A stretch of DNA of 64,000 bases from Candidatus Sericytochromatia bacterium S15B-MN24 CBMW_12 (GCA_002083825.1 DAZV01000036.1:1-64000); one strand, 5' to 3'; positions 9,001 to 17,574 are shown, counted from the first letter of the stretch. The notes: generated from the letters alone by a model not told the origin. A program made the numbers and translations.

Positions 9001-10357
9001 GGTGCCTCTCAAGTCGCGCCACGAAGAATCCCTCGACCTCGTGCCGATGCGGCATGAGTTGAATCATGCTCCCTCCGTCCTCGGCGTCCTGCCTCCAAGC
9101 TTCCGGCAAGTACCCTCTCAGGTCGCTCGGCTTGAATTCCGGGTGATCCCGCAGGAAGCCGCGAACCACCTCTTCGTTTTCCGCCCGGTTCACCGTGCAG
9201 GTCGCGTAGACCAGGACTCCGCCCGCCTTCACGTCCTGCGCCGCGGCGTCCAGCAGCTGGCGCTGAAGCTTCGGAAGCGCCTCGACTTCTTCCGGCTTGG
9301 ACCGCCAGCGCAGATCCGCCTTGCGGTACATCACGCCGAACCCCGAACAGGGTGCATCCACCAACGTTCGGTCCACGGGCTCGCCCAAAGGGATGGTTCC
9401 ATCCTTTACGAGCGGTTCCACGATGGTCACTTTCAGCCGCTTCACGTTTTCCGCGAGGACCTCGAGTCGCCCTTCGTGAGAATCCATGGCCACGATTCGT
9501 CCCACGTTGCCCATGAGGGCCGCGAGATGCGTGCTCTTGCCGCCCGGTGCCGCCCCGATGTCCACGATGGTTTCCCCAGGCTGAGGATCCACGATCCGGC
9601 TCACCAGCATCGCCGCCTCACCCTGAACGTACCAATCACCCTCATTATAACCCGGGAGCTTCACCAGCGGAATCGATTCCGTCAGCCGGATGCCATCGGG
9701 ATCTACCGGGGAAGCTTCCGCCGTGATGCCGAGCTCCGCAAGGCGCGCGAGGAACTCCGGGCGGGACGTCTTGAGGCGGTTGACGCGGAGCGTCAGCGGA
9801 AGGGGGTGATTGGCGGATTTTGCCAAGCTCTCGGCGACCTCCATTCCGTACTGATCCGCCCAGAGGCGAATGATCCAGTTGGGCAGGGAGTGTCGGGTGC
9901 CCAGGGCCGAGATGGGATCGTCCTCGGAAATCGCGATGCCGTCGGCTGCCAGGCTGCCGGGTTTCGGGGTTCCGATTTGGCGCTGCAAGCTCCTCAGGAC
10001 TCCATTGGTCAGTCGGCCCACACCTTCATGGCCGAAACGGCGGGCGAGACTGACCGCCTCATCGAGAATGGCATGCGGGGGGATGTCCGTGTAGAGAAGC
10101 TGATAGGCGCCCATGCGAAGAATATTGCGGATGGGCGGCTTGAGCGAGCGGATGGGCGTCTTGTCCAGCAACTGGCCTAGAACGCTATCGAGCATGCGGC
10201 GCATGCGGGTCACTCCTTGGACCAGGGAGACCACCAGGGCACGGTCCCGGGAGTCCAGGTCCTTGGGGAGATCATGAAGGGCGAGGTTGGAGTAGGCGCC
10301 CTTCTTTTCGATGACGATGAGCAGATTCAGGGCGAGTTGGCGGGGATTATGGATCAT
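8993..10357 (-). CDS. rsmB: 16S rRNA cytosine-C5 methyltransferase (RsmB/Sun)
   Basis: A 454-residue enzyme that methylates C967 of 16S rRNA using SAM. The N-terminal 140 residues are NusB-like (RNA binding). The Rossmann methyltransferase domain shows VDIGAAPGGKSTHLA (SAM loop), the proline-cysteine motif DAPCSGFG and the catalytic cysteine in ATCTVNRAENE. GGAG precedes the ATG closely. It opens the rsmB-rlmN-rsgA operon, all three acting on the ribosome. Confidence 0.95.
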   Translation of the reverse strand: MIHNPRQLALNLLIVIEKKGAYSNLALHDLPKDLDSRDRALVVSLVQGVTRMRRMLDSVLGQLLDKTPIRSLKPPIRNILRMGAYQLLYTDIPPHAILDEAVSLARRFGHEGVGRLTNGVLRSLQRQIGTPKPGSLAADGIAISEDDPISALGTRHSLPNWIIRLWADQYGMEVAESLAKSANHPLPLTLRVNRLKTSRPEFLARLAELGITAEASPVDPDGIRLTESIPLVKLPGYNEGDWYVQGEAAMLVSRIVDPQPGETIVDIGAAPGGKSTHLAALMGNVGRIVAMDSHEGRLEVLAENVKRLKVTIVEPLVKDGTIPLGEPVDRTLVDAPCSGFGVMYRKADLRWRSKPEEVEALPKLQRQLLDAAAQDVKAGGVLVYATCTVNRAENEEVVRGFLRDHPEFKPSDLRGYLPEAWRQDAEDGGSMIQLMPHRHEVEGFFVARLERHHG

Positions 10358-10414
10358 GGTTCTCCAATAGCGGGGGGCGACCCGTAGGCCGCCCCTGAAA
10401 TCCTAACAGCTAGT

Positions 10415-10423
10415 ATTATCGCA
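10415..10423 (-). promoter_or_regulatory. Candidate extended -10 promoter for rsmB operon
   Basis: TGCGATAAT on the minus strand (TGN plus GATAAT) lies about 58 bases before the rsmB start. It is the best promoter-like signal in the 140-base gap; a small hairpin near 10460-10480 may end the upstream lipoprotein transcript. Confidence 0.35.
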
Positions 10424-10497
10424 CAGCGAGAACCAAAGCGTGAACGGCCGCGGAGACGCCGTCTCGTCATGAGACCGCCCTCGCCGGAGCCTGTCGA

Positions 10498-11145
10498 TTA
10501 GCGAAGGCTCTCCGCTTCGCGCAGGAGGTCGATGATCTCCTGCTTGTTATCCAGCCAGTTGTTGAAGAGGGCGTTCGGCTTGATGGGAGCCTCGCCCAGG
10601 ACCCACTTCCAGACGATGGGGAAGAGGCGCTTCCAGAGAAATCCTACCGGCAGGCCGGCGACGCCCTGGGAAAGCATCCCGTAGACCACCGCCTTGACGA
10701 GATCTTCGCGGTTGAAGTCCGAGCCCGTGTGGTTTTGCTTGTACCAGTAATAGGCCTTGCTTCCGCCGTAGATCATCCTGACGGCAATCCAGACCACGCG
10801 CAGGCTTCGAGCCTGGCTGTCCTGGTAGTCGACCTCGGCGATGAACTCTCCAGCCCGGAAGGTGACCTTGCCGGACTTGGGAGTGTCGGTGAAGTCGTAT
10901 TGGACCGAGCCGCCCTCAGGCGTCGTCAGGGTAACGATCGCTCCCTGGACGGTTGCCTGCCCCTGTCCCTCGTTCGTCTCGGCGAATCGCTTGGCCAATG
11001 CGGGCCCGGTAGCGGAGGAGGCGCTGAGCTGGTTGGCGCTGGAATTCGTTCCGATTTGGGTCGGGACCTGGCCGCAGCCGGTCAGCGGAAGGGCCACGAG
11101 CGAGCAAGCGAGCAGGATGCGAAGGCCGGAATGGACGCTGGGCAT
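10498..11145 (-). CDS. Predicted lipoprotein of unknown function
   Basis: A 215-residue secreted protein. The ATG at 11145 follows GAGGAG and begins a signal peptide ending in the lipobox LPLTGC, so the cysteine is probably lipidated. The mature part has a Ser/Thr-rich start, a beta-rich middle and a hydrophobic segment around VAGLPVGFLWKRLFPIVWKW. I recognise no family. It is not obviously in an operon with its neighbours. Confidence 0.75.
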   Translation of the reverse strand: MPSVHSGLRILLACSLVALPLTGCGQVPTQIGTNSSANQLSASSATGPALAKRFAETNEGQGQATVQGAIVTLTTPEGGSVQYDFTDTPKSGKVTFRAGEFIAEVDYQDSQARSLRVVWIAVRMIYGGSKAYYWYKQNHTGSDFNREDLVKAVVYGMLSQGVAGLPVGFLWKRLFPIVWKWVLGEAPIKPNALFNNWLDNKQEIIDLLREAESLR

Positions 11146-11309
11146 GGGGGCTCTCCTCTGAAAGGGGGAATGCACAGGGCTTTACTTAAACTTAATCCAA
11201 TGTTAAGCATACCGTATCCGGTCCCAGGAAGCAACCGATCAGTATAATCGGAGGGTCCCTTGCGGCTAGACGCTCGTCTTGAAAACCGCCCATCCTGAAA
11301 GCAGTCGCC

Positions 11310-11825
11310 ATGCTGAATGTTTGCTTGGTTGAGCCCGAGATACCCCCCAATACCGGTAATGTCTCCCGACTCTGCGCCGGCCTCGACGTCCCCTTGCATC
11401 TCGTGGGGCGACTTGGTTTCTCGATTTCCGACCGCGCCATCCGTCGGGCGGGGCTCGATTACTGGGAGCACGTCAAGCTCACGCATCACAAGGATTGGGA
11501 AGCCTTCAAGGAAGCTCTGGGTAAGACCCCGCAGTCGGGCCCCCGCTTCATCTACACCTCGGCCTTCGCCGACGATCTCTACACCGACATCGAATACCAG
11601 CTTGGTGACGTCTTGATCTTCGGGCGCGAGTCGAAGGGCCTGGATCCGGCGCTATGGGCGGAGACAGCGGGCCCCGTGGTGAGGATTCCGCACTGGGGAC
11701 CGGTTCGAAGCTTGAACATGTCGAATGCCGTTGCCGTGGTGGCCTACGAGGCCATGCGCCAGCTCCGGGAACGAGGACTCGTGCCGCCGCCCATCCCCCG
11801 AGCGCCGGACAAGCCTCGGCCATAG
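11310..11825 (+). CDS. trmL: tRNA (cytidine/uridine-34 2'-O)-methyltransferase
   Basis: A 171-residue SPOUT (knotted) methyltransferase that uses SAM to methylate the wobble ribose of leucine tRNAs. Family motifs are NVCLVEPEIPPNTGNVSR at the start, FGRESKGLDPAL in the middle and VRSLNMSNAVAVVAYEAMR in the knot. It ends head-to-head with the subtilase gene: the two stop codons are adjacent, leaving no intergenic space for a shared terminator. Confidence 0.95.
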   Translation: MLNVCLVEPEIPPNTGNVSRLCAGLDVPLHLVGRLGFSISDRAIRRAGLDYWEHVKLTHHKDWEAFKEALGKTPQSGPRFIYTSAFADDLYTDIEYQLGDVLIFGRESKGLDPALWAETAGPVVRIPHWGPVRSLNMSNAVAVVAYEAMRQLRERGLVPPPIPRAPDKPRP

Positions 11826-13160
11826 CTACAACGGCAAGCGGGAGAAGTCGATCCGACCGTAGCCAAACATGGGGTCTCGCCCCCGCGGCCCGAGATCGGC
11901 GCACGCGGCGAAAAGCGCCTGCTCGATTTGTTCGACGGTCCAGTCGGGATGGGCCGCCCAGAGAAGGGCGGCGGCCCCGGAGACGAAGGGCGCCGCCATG
12001 GACGTTCCGCTCATGGTCTTGTAGCTGCGGTTGGGAACCGTCGAGAGGATCTCGGCCCCGGGCGCCGAGAGCGAGATCTCCGATCCCGAGTTGCTGAAGG
12101 TCGCGAGTTGCTCCCCGCCATGCGGCATCTGCTGGGTCGCGCTCACGGCGATCGCCCCCGGTGAGTTGGCGGGCATCCCGACCTTGCCCCGGTCGTTCCC
12201 AGCTGCCACCACCACCACCGCCCCCTTCTTGCGGGCATACTCGATGGCCAGGTTGAACAGCGGATTGGACTTGTCGGAGGGCCGACTGAAGCTCAAGTTG
12301 AGCACCTTGGCCCCCATCTCCACCGCGTACTTGATGCCTGCCAAGGCCGAGAAATCGGTCCCGCCGCGTTCGTCCATGATCTTTACCGGCAAGATCTCGG
12401 CATCCCAGGCCACTCCCGCGATGCCCACGCCGTTGTTGCCCGCCGCCGCCAGGAGTCCCGCCACGTGAGTCCCATGACCCGAAAGATCCTGCGAGTCCCC
12501 GTTGCTGTCCTTGAAATTGTAACCGAGCTCCCAGCGCACCCGTCCCTGCAATTCGGGATGGTTGGGGTCGACCCCGGTGTCGATCACGGCGATCCGCACC
12601 CCCTTGGCGCTGAGACGCCGCTCCCAGACCGTGTTCGGACGGGTAACCCCCTCGCCGAAACCCCAGACGTCATTCAACATGGGATCGTTGGGCCGGTAAG
12701 CCGCCGCTTTGAACCTGGGAAGGTCCCAGCGCAGCGCGGAAGTCTCCCGGTGGGGCGAGATCAGCATGACCGCGGGATGCGTGCGGAAGGCTGCTATTCC
12801 CTCGTCGACCGTCGCCCCGCGGGGAAGCTTGATGACCAGCACTTCGTTGTCGAAGGCTACCCGACCGATGATCTGAGGCTCTTGCCCCCGGATCAGCGGC
12901 ATCGGAACCACGGGCCAATGCTCCCCCGGTTTCAACGCAATCATCAGCTCCCCTTGCTCGCCCTGAGCGGGAACCGTGATCGCGTGATCCTCGGGATTGA
13001 CCTGCGAGGTCGGCGGCGCGGAGGGGGGCGGCTCGGGGGTCATGGGAAGGCTAATTGAGCAACCCGTCAGGAATGCCAGCATGCCGCCGATGAAGGCCGG
13101 AGCCAGCGTGGGCGAGGAGCGTCGGGCTTCTCGAGCTCGTGATCGCTTGAACGGGCTCAT
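11826..13160 (-). CDS. Subtilisin-like (S8) serine protease, lipoprotein
   Basis: A 444-residue secreted protease. The ATG at 13160 follows GGGGGAGGAACTT and begins a signal peptide with lipobox AFLTGC. A propeptide-like region (about 60-140) precedes the S8 catalytic domain, in which Asp is in AVIDTGVDPNHPEL, His in SGHGTHVAGLLAA and Ser in MSGTSMAAPFVSGAA. All three catalytic residues are intact, so it should be active outside the cytoplasmic membrane. A small Lys-Asn-Gln repeat gene ends 39 bases upstream on the same strand and may share its message. Confidence 0.93.
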   Translation of the reverse strand: MSPFKRSRAREARRSSPTLAPAFIGGMLAFLTGCSISLPMTPEPPPSAPPTSQVNPEDHAITVPAQGEQGELMIALKPGEHWPVVPMPLIRGQEPQIIGRVAFDNEVLVIKLPRGATVDEGIAAFRTHPAVMLISPHRETSALRWDLPRFKAAAYRPNDPMLNDVWGFGEGVTRPNTVWERRLSAKGVRIAVIDTGVDPNHPELQGRVRWELGYNFKDSNGDSQDLSGHGTHVAGLLAAAGNNGVGIAGVAWDAEILPVKIMDERGGTDFSALAGIKYAVEMGAKVLNLSFSRPSDKSNPLFNLAIEYARKKGAVVVVAAGNDRGKVGMPANSPGAIAVSATQQMPHGGEQLATFSNSGSEISLSAPGAEILSTVPNRSYKTMSGTSMAAPFVSGAAALLWAAHPDWTVEQIEQALFAACADLGPRGRDPMFGYGRIDFSRLPL

Positions 13161-13199
13161 GGCAAGTTCCTCCCCCACCGTAAGGCCTTGACGTCAATC

Positions 13200-13340
13200 T
13201 CACTGGCGCTTGCCGTGACGCTTGCCGCAGTTCTTGCCGTGGTTCTTGACCTGGTTCTTGACCTGGTTCTTGACCTGGTTCTTGCCCTGGTTCTTGACCT
13301 GGTTCTTGCTTTGCGATTGGGCTCGCTTTCGAGCAACCAT
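13200..13340 (-). CDS. Small basic Lys-Asn-Gln repeat protein (46 residues)
   Basis: A short open frame from ATG at 13340 to TGA at 13200. After MVARKRAQSQS come tandem tetrapeptides KNQV/KNQG five times, then the degenerate units KNHG, KNCG and KRHG, ending KRQ. The product is very basic and hydrophilic. The underlying DNA is a 12-bp tandem repeat whose last units vary mainly at the amino-acid level while keeping K-x-x-G, which suggests it is translated. The ribosome binding site is weak. It lies 39 bases before the subtilase gene on the same strand. Function unknown; nucleic-acid binding would fit the charge but is a guess. Confidence 0.5.
   Translation of the reverse strand: MVARKRAQSQSKNQVKNQGKNQVKNQVKNQVKNHGKNCGKRHGKRQ
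13226..13309. repeat. 12-bp tandem repeat, seven units
   Basis: Seven head-to-tail 12-mers of CCTGGTTCTTGA type. The five units from 13250 to 13309 are near-perfect and the two at 13226-13249 diverge. On the minus strand one frame encodes KNQV/KNQG; another reads as an EPGQ repeat. Confidence 0.9.
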
Positions 13341-13511
13341 GAAGTTCTCTGCTCACCCTAGCGCAAATCGAACGGGGTGGCATCGGTCCGAGGCGACAAA
13401 AGTGTCGTCGAAAGGCGCGAGAAGGCACCAAGCGAGGGTCCCGAAAAACGAGGATCATAATAATGGGAAGGCCGGGCATGGCCCGCCTCCCCTCGATGAC
13501 GCCGGAGTGGC

Positions 13512-13805
13512 CTAGTCGACGCAGCCGCGCTCGGCTCCGCCCACGCCTGCCGGCTGAACGAGACCCTTCTCCACCAAGTAGGCGTCGAGCTCGTCACCGC
13601 CGATATCCGCCAGCATCTGCCCGTCGATCTCCACGCAGGGCGATAGCGGTTGGCCACTCTTGGCCACCATCTCCTGGTAATTGACGCGATCGTTGATGAT
13701 ATCCTTGTCCTCGTACTCGAGGCCATGCTTGCGAAGCACGTCGCGAACGCCCGCGCTCCATCCACAAACGGGTTTCAGGTATGCAGTAATCTTGGGCTGT
13801 GCCAT
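13512..13805 (-). CDS. Glutaredoxin-like protein
   Basis: A 97-residue thioredoxin-fold protein. The start is the ATG at 13805, seven bases after AGGAGG. The active-site region reads KPVCGWSAGVRDVL, a single-cysteine CGWS motif, with the cis-proline region SPCVEIDGQMLADIGG further on. A monothiol-type glutaredoxin or related iron-sulfur/redox protein is most likely. It follows apbE on the same strand with a 21-base gap, so it may be the last gene of the flavin cluster. Confidence 0.8.
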   Translation of the reverse strand: MAQPKITAYLKPVCGWSAGVRDVLRKHGLEYEDKDIINDRVNYQEMVAKSGQPLSPCVEIDGQMLADIGGDELDAYLVEKGLVQPAGVGGAERGCVD

Positions 13806-13826
13806 GATCATTCCTCCTAGATAGGA

Positions 13827-14912
13827 CTACCCGTCCAGTTTAACACGCCCATGCCCCGCGGCCGGTTTCCAGCGGAAACCCTTGCTGCCAAGCGTGATAT
13901 ACGGCTCCGACGCCGAACCCGCAAGCACCCAGAGCGCCTCCACCCCCGCATGTTGCCCCAGCAGCTTCATTCCGGCTTCCGGACCCAGCACGTAGAGTAA
14001 CGTCGACCATGCATCGGCGGTTTCAGCGTCCCGCGCCACGACCGTCACGCTCAATACCCCCTGAGCCGGCCGACCCGCTCGCGGATCGATCAGGTGCCCG
14101 TAGCGAATGCCGTCCTTCCAGAATCCTCGCTCGGAATCGCCCGACGTCGAGATCCCTCCCGCCTCGATCTCGGTCCATCCCAGCACGTCTCCGGCGTTTC
14201 GGGGGTGCTTGATGCCGAAGACCCAGTTCTTGCCGGCAGCCGAGGCGCCCCAGACCCGCTGGTTTCCGCCGGCGTCGACGCGCGCCATCGTCGCTCCCCG
14301 CTCGCGTAGCTTGTCCAGGGCCCGATCGACGGCGTAACCCTTGGCGATCGCCCCCAGGTCTATCTCGATCCCTGCTCGGCGATAGCGGATGCCTTTCGCT
14401 TCGTCCGTCTCGACCTGCGCATGCCCTACTTTGGCTTTTGCCTGCAAGATCGCCGTCTCGGTCGGGAACCGGTAATCCAGGTGCTTGAACCCCCAGAGTT
14501 TCACCAGTGGGCCGACCGTCGGATCGAAGGCCCCCCCGCTCATGCGCGCGTAGCCCAACGCTCGCTCGATGATGCCGCGGGTTTCGGGGCTGGCGATGAC
14601 CCAGGCCTTTCCGGCCTCTCGGTTGATGCGGGACAGTTCGGAGTCCGGCCGATAGGTGCTCAGCAAGCGGTCGATGCGGCCGATTTCCGCGAAGGCGGAC
14701 TCCACGGCGGTGAATGCGTCCGGTCCTCGGGCTTGAACCGTCCAGAGCGTTCCCATGTGGTAACGGACCTGCGTGCTCGACTCCGGTTCCCCCGCGTGAG
14801 TTTTGCCTGGCCGAGCGATGCCGACGGCATCCTGCTGGCCCGAGGCGGGGGCGGGCAGCATCGGCATGGCGACCGCGAGACCCAGGGCGGCAAGTCGCCC
14901 CCGGAGCCTCAT
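13827..14912 (-). CDS. apbE: FAD:protein FMN transferase
   Basis: A 361-residue ApbE-family enzyme that attaches FMN from FAD covalently to a Ser/Thr of partner proteins outside the cytoplasm, using Mg. An N-terminal signal peptide (about 1-25) exports it. Family motifs seen are MGTLWTVQ, GGAFDPTVGPLVKLWGF, IEIDLGAIAKGYAVDRA, VDAGGNQRVWG and the C-terminal DAETADAWSTLLYVLG. Its start overlaps the end of the PepSY-like gene, and the likely substrate is the FMN-binding protein encoded one gene upstream. Confidence 0.95.
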   Translation of the reverse strand: MRLRGRLAALGLAVAMPMLPAPASGQQDAVGIARPGKTHAGEPESSTQVRYHMGTLWTVQARGPDAFTAVESAFAEIGRIDRLLSTYRPDSELSRINREAGKAWVIASPETRGIIERALGYARMSGGAFDPTVGPLVKLWGFKHLDYRFPTETAILQAKAKVGHAQVETDEAKGIRYRRAGIEIDLGAIAKGYAVDRALDKLRERGATMARVDAGGNQRVWGASAAGKNWVFGIKHPRNAGDVLGWTEIEAGGISTSGDSERGFWKDGIRYGHLIDPRAGRPAQGVLSVTVVARDAETADAWSTLLYVLGPEAGMKLLGQHAGVEALWVLAGSASEPYITLGSKGFRWKPAAGHGRVKLDG

Positions 14913-15652
14913 GCGGCGACTTCTTTCTTGGGGGGAAGCGCCACCGAGTTTTTGCGGCCGCGCCGGCGCCGGATCCCGCGGCCGAAGCAGAGGAAGTAAC
15001 CGCTCGCCACCAGCATGATGAGCGCCACCGAGACCCCATCGGTGATGGGAACGCCGTAGGATCCCCAGAACCTGCCGTCATGCAGGTCGTACATCAGCTG
15101 AATCGCGGCATTGGGCTTGGGTTTTGGCTTTGCGGATCCCATGTTCTGCCAGTCGCCATCTTGCTCTCGATACATGCCGGCCGTCGTCGCCAGGGTCATG
15201 GCTCCCCGGGCATCCAGCGAAAGGCCGGCGACGTGGATTCCCTCGGGGGGATAGAAAGGCAGCGCGACCTCTTCCCAGATGTCCCCGTGGTCCTCGGAGC
15301 GGTAGACCCCGATCGCCCGGAAAACGGCGTAGACCCGCCCTGGGTGGGCGGGGTCGAACTGGATGGAACCGACCTGCTCGGCCGGAACGGGAAGGACGAT
15401 CTCCTCCCAGGTCTTTCCGCCGTCTACTGATCGGAAAAAGCCATCGTTCGTTCCCACCAGGATCCGGCGGGGATAGGTGGGATCGACCGCGGTGGAGAGC
15501 AGGTACTTGGCGAAGGGGCCGTCGCTCGAAGCGGTGGGCTGGCGGAACCACTCCCGGTGGTTGAGGCCGATGGCGGTGGTCGCGGCCAAAAGGATCAGCA
15601 GTCCGGCCACCAGGCCGAGCCAGCGGTGCAGGATGAGCATGGTCTTGGTCAT
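14909..15652 (-). CDS. PepSY-like membrane protein with inserted BNR-type propeller
   Basis: A 247-residue protein with a first membrane helix (HRWLGLVAGLLILLAATTAIGL) that resembles PepSY-associated transmembrane proteins and a last helix at about 205-225 (VSVALIMLVASGYFLCFG), ending in a basic cytoplasmic tail. Between them lies a large extracytoplasmic part with BNR/Ycf48-like repeats (TNDGFFRSVDGGKTWEE, GVYRSEDHGDIWEE, GMYREQDGDWQNM). The arrangement, two helices around a propeller, is unusual. It lies 4 bases after the FMN-binding gene and overlaps apbE by ATGA. A role as the membrane electron carrier or scaffold for flavin electron transfer is inference. Confidence 0.75.
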   Translation of the reverse strand: MTKTMLILHRWLGLVAGLLILLAATTAIGLNHREWFRQPTASSDGPFAKYLLSTAVDPTYPRRILVGTNDGFFRSVDGGKTWEEIVLPVPAEQVGSIQFDPAHPGRVYAVFRAIGVYRSEDHGDIWEEVALPFYPPEGIHVAGLSLDARGAMTLATTAGMYREQDGDWQNMGSAKPKPKPNAAIQLMYDLHDGRFWGSYGVPITDGVSVALIMLVASGYFLCFGRGIRRRRGRKNSVALPPKKEVAA

Positions 15653-15656
15653 GGTC

Positions 15657-16217
15657 TTAGCGCTTGACGAGCGTTTCGAAGAGCACGGCGGCCTTCTTGA
15701 CGCCCGCGGCGATCGACCATGAGGAGACGGTGGCTCCGGTCAAGTGGGTGATGTCGCGGTTGACCATGAGCGGATCGGCGCTGGTCTTGCCGTCGAACTG
15801 GTTGAGGAAGCGGCCGCGACGGACGGCGTCTCCGCGGCGTTCGCGGTAGACCATGACGGCCACTTCTCGGACCTCGCCATCGGGTTTCAACCCGACGATG
15901 AAGGTTATCGGGTAATATTTGCCGATTTCCTCCAGAACCACGGCATAGCCGATGGTCTGGCCCTCGCGCGTTCCTTCGTGGAAGACGTAGTCAGGCTCGT
16001 CGATGCGGCGGCCTAGCCGGCGCGCGATTTGCTTGCGCTCCTCCACCGACGGAGCATAGGTGCGAGGCGTCACGCGATCCGCGTCCGGAATCGCGACCCG
16101 CAGGGCTTGCTCCTGGGTCAGGTAGACCTGCTCGTAGCGTTCGGGGGTTTCCGCACGCGCGGGGACGATTGCCAGACACGCCAGCAGCAGGGTTCCGAGG
16201 AGGTGTCGCCTCGCCAT
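15657..16217 (-). CDS. Exported FMN-binding domain protein
   Basis: A 186-residue protein with a cleavable signal peptide (cut near PARAETPE). The C-terminal FMN-binding domain resembles RnfG/NqrC and carries HLTGATVSSWS, matching the flavinylation signature in which ApbE attaches FMN to the Thr of S/T-G-A-T. It is therefore expected to be a covalent flavoprotein in the periplasm. It is transcribed with the PepSY-like gene and apbE (gap 4 bases, then overlap). A terminator hairpin lies between it and the upstream porin gene. Confidence 0.88.
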   Translation of the reverse strand: MARRHLLGTLLLACLAIVPARAETPERYEQVYLTQEQALRVAIPDADRVTPRTYAPSVEERKQIARRLGRRIDEPDYVFHEGTREGQTIGYAVVLEEIGKYYPITFIVGLKPDGEVREVAVMVYRERRGDAVRRGRFLNQFDGKTSADPLMVNRDITHLTGATVSSWSIAAGVKKAAVLFETLVKR

Positions 16218-16271
16218 TTCTGATCCTTTCCTGATCCCGTGACTCGATTATCGGGGTTTCGGTCTTCCGGT

Positions 16272-16314
16272 GAAAAACTGCTTTACTCGGCGCCACGGGG
16301 GCGCCGAGTAAAGC
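16272..16314 (-). terminator. Hairpin terminator between porin and FMN-binding gene
   Basis: A perfect 15-bp stem (GCTTTACTCGGCGCC and its complement, 16280-16314) with a 5-base loop is followed on the minus strand by GTTTTTC. It should end most porin transcripts and let only part read on into the flavin genes. Confidence 0.85.
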
Positions 16315-16335
16315 ACCATGTATTCGTCGCTTGGC

Positions 16336-17574
16336 TTAGAAGCCGACGGCCAAGGAGCTCCAGAGGGCATCGCCGGACTTTCCGGTCGCGGGTTCGTTGG
16401 TTCGCTGCCATTCGAGCTTGGTCACGAAGGTCGGGACGGGACGATAGTTGATGCCGATCAGCGTTTCGTTCTTGTCGCTCGCGTCGTAAGCGGCTTCGTT
16501 GGTATCGGCCTGTCCAAAGCGGCCGACCAGCGTGAAGGTCGCCTGATCGTAGCCGCCCGCGCGGCCCAGGAAGGTGTTGTTGAGGAAATCGGGGAAGAAG
16601 TGGTGACGGCCTTCGAGGTACCAGCCCTGCATGCTGCCGGGGGTGGTGGTGGTGGTGGTCGAGGAGGTCACGTTGCCGGTGGTCGGGATCTTGGTGGTGG
16701 TGGTGGTGAAGGAACCGCCGTCGGTCTTGATCTTGGCGTACTCACCGATCAGCTCGACGGGACCGAGCGTCATGGAGTTGTCGACGCCTGCCATGATGAG
16801 TCGGCGGGTGCCTGCAGGATCGTACTGGGCGCTGTAGCCGTTGAGGCCTACTTCCCAGCCGAGCCAGGGGCTGATACCAACGCGTCCGGACACGGCCTTG
16901 TTGCCGTTGTTGTCGGTGGCCAGGCTGGGGCGAGCGTTACGGATGCCGCGGCTGGCGCTGATCTGGTCGGTGAGCCCGTTGGTGGCGTAGGCTTCGTAGG
17001 TGAGCTGCATGTCGTCGGTGGGATAGAAAATGCCGTGGACGCCGGTACCGGTTTCCATCCAGGTGCTGGGGATGATGGTCGAGGCCATCAGGGGGCGGGT
17101 GGTGGTGTCGCGGACGTCGGAGTCGTGGAGGACATTGACGAAGCCGAAGGGGATCAGGACGACGCCGGAGCGGAGGGAGAGGGCGTCGGAGAATTTGTAG
17201 TCGGCCCAGGCCTGTTCGATCTTCAGCTCGCCGTCGTCGCTCAGGGCGTTGATGGTTCCGCCGTGTTCGAACTCGATTTCGGTGTTGAACATGAGGTTAT
17301 CGTGGAGGTAGCTGGAGACCTGGAGGATGAGGCGATGCTGATCGAAGAAGCTGTTGCCGCCACCGAGGGGTTGTTTGAATTCGGTGTCGAAGTAGCCACC
17401 GACGCGGGTCTGGGCTTTGCGGTCGTAGGCGGTGATGTTGCGACCGCCGGGACCCTGCGTGGAGGTGATGGTGGCGGATTCGGTAGGGGCCGTCGGCGTG
17501 ACCTTGGCTTGGGCCAAGGCGGGGCTGGCGATGGCTAGGCTGAGCGCGGCGAGGGCGTAAATCGGAGTGCGCAT
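16336..17574 (-). CDS. Outer-membrane porin-like beta-barrel protein
   Basis: A 412-residue protein starting at ATG 17574 (AAGGA upstream) with a signal peptide cut after SPALAQA. The mature part alternates polar and hydrophobic residues as beta-barrel strands do (FDTEFKQPLGGGNSFFDQHR, FNTEIEFEHGG) and ends in phenylalanine, the usual outer-membrane insertion signal. One loop is almost pure threonine (about residues 295-325). It resembles phosphate-selective or general porin families, but the substrate is not evident. Two Fur-like operators lie directly upstream, so expression probably follows iron supply. Confidence 0.85.
   Translation of the reverse strand: MRTPIYALAALSLAIASPALAQAKVTPTAPTESATITSTQGPGGRNITAYDRKAQTRVGGYFDTEFKQPLGGGNSFFDQHRLILQVSSYLHDNLMFNTEIEFEHGGTINALSDDGELKIEQAWADYKFSDALSLRSGVVLIPFGFVNVLHDSDVRDTTTRPLMASTIIPSTWMETGTGVHGIFYPTDDMQLTYEAYATNGLTDQISASRGIRNARPSLATDNNGNKAVSGRVGISPWLGWEVGLNGYSAQYDPAGTRRLIMAGVDNSMTLGPVELIGEYAKIKTDGGSFTTTTTKIPTTGNVTSSTTTTTTPGSMQGWYLEGRHHFFPDFLNNTFLGRAGGYDQATFTLVGRFGQADTNEAAYDASDKNETLIGINYRPVPTFVTKLEWQRTNEPATGKSGDALWSSLAVGF

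Noticed and set aside
13226-13309. CRISPR-like or VNTR origin iterons
   Set aside because: Units are contiguous 12-mers without spacers, and no replication gene or AT-rich stretch is adjacent.
13051-13479. Minus-strand frame with EPGQ repeats
   Set aside because: Overlaps the subtilase start and reads the 12-bp repeat in another frame than the short gene with proper start and stop; no ribosome site.
16318-17538. 406-codon Gly/Val-rich plus-strand frame
   Set aside because: Antisense to the porin, which has a signal peptide, upstream operators and a C-terminal Phe; the plus-strand product is low-complexity.
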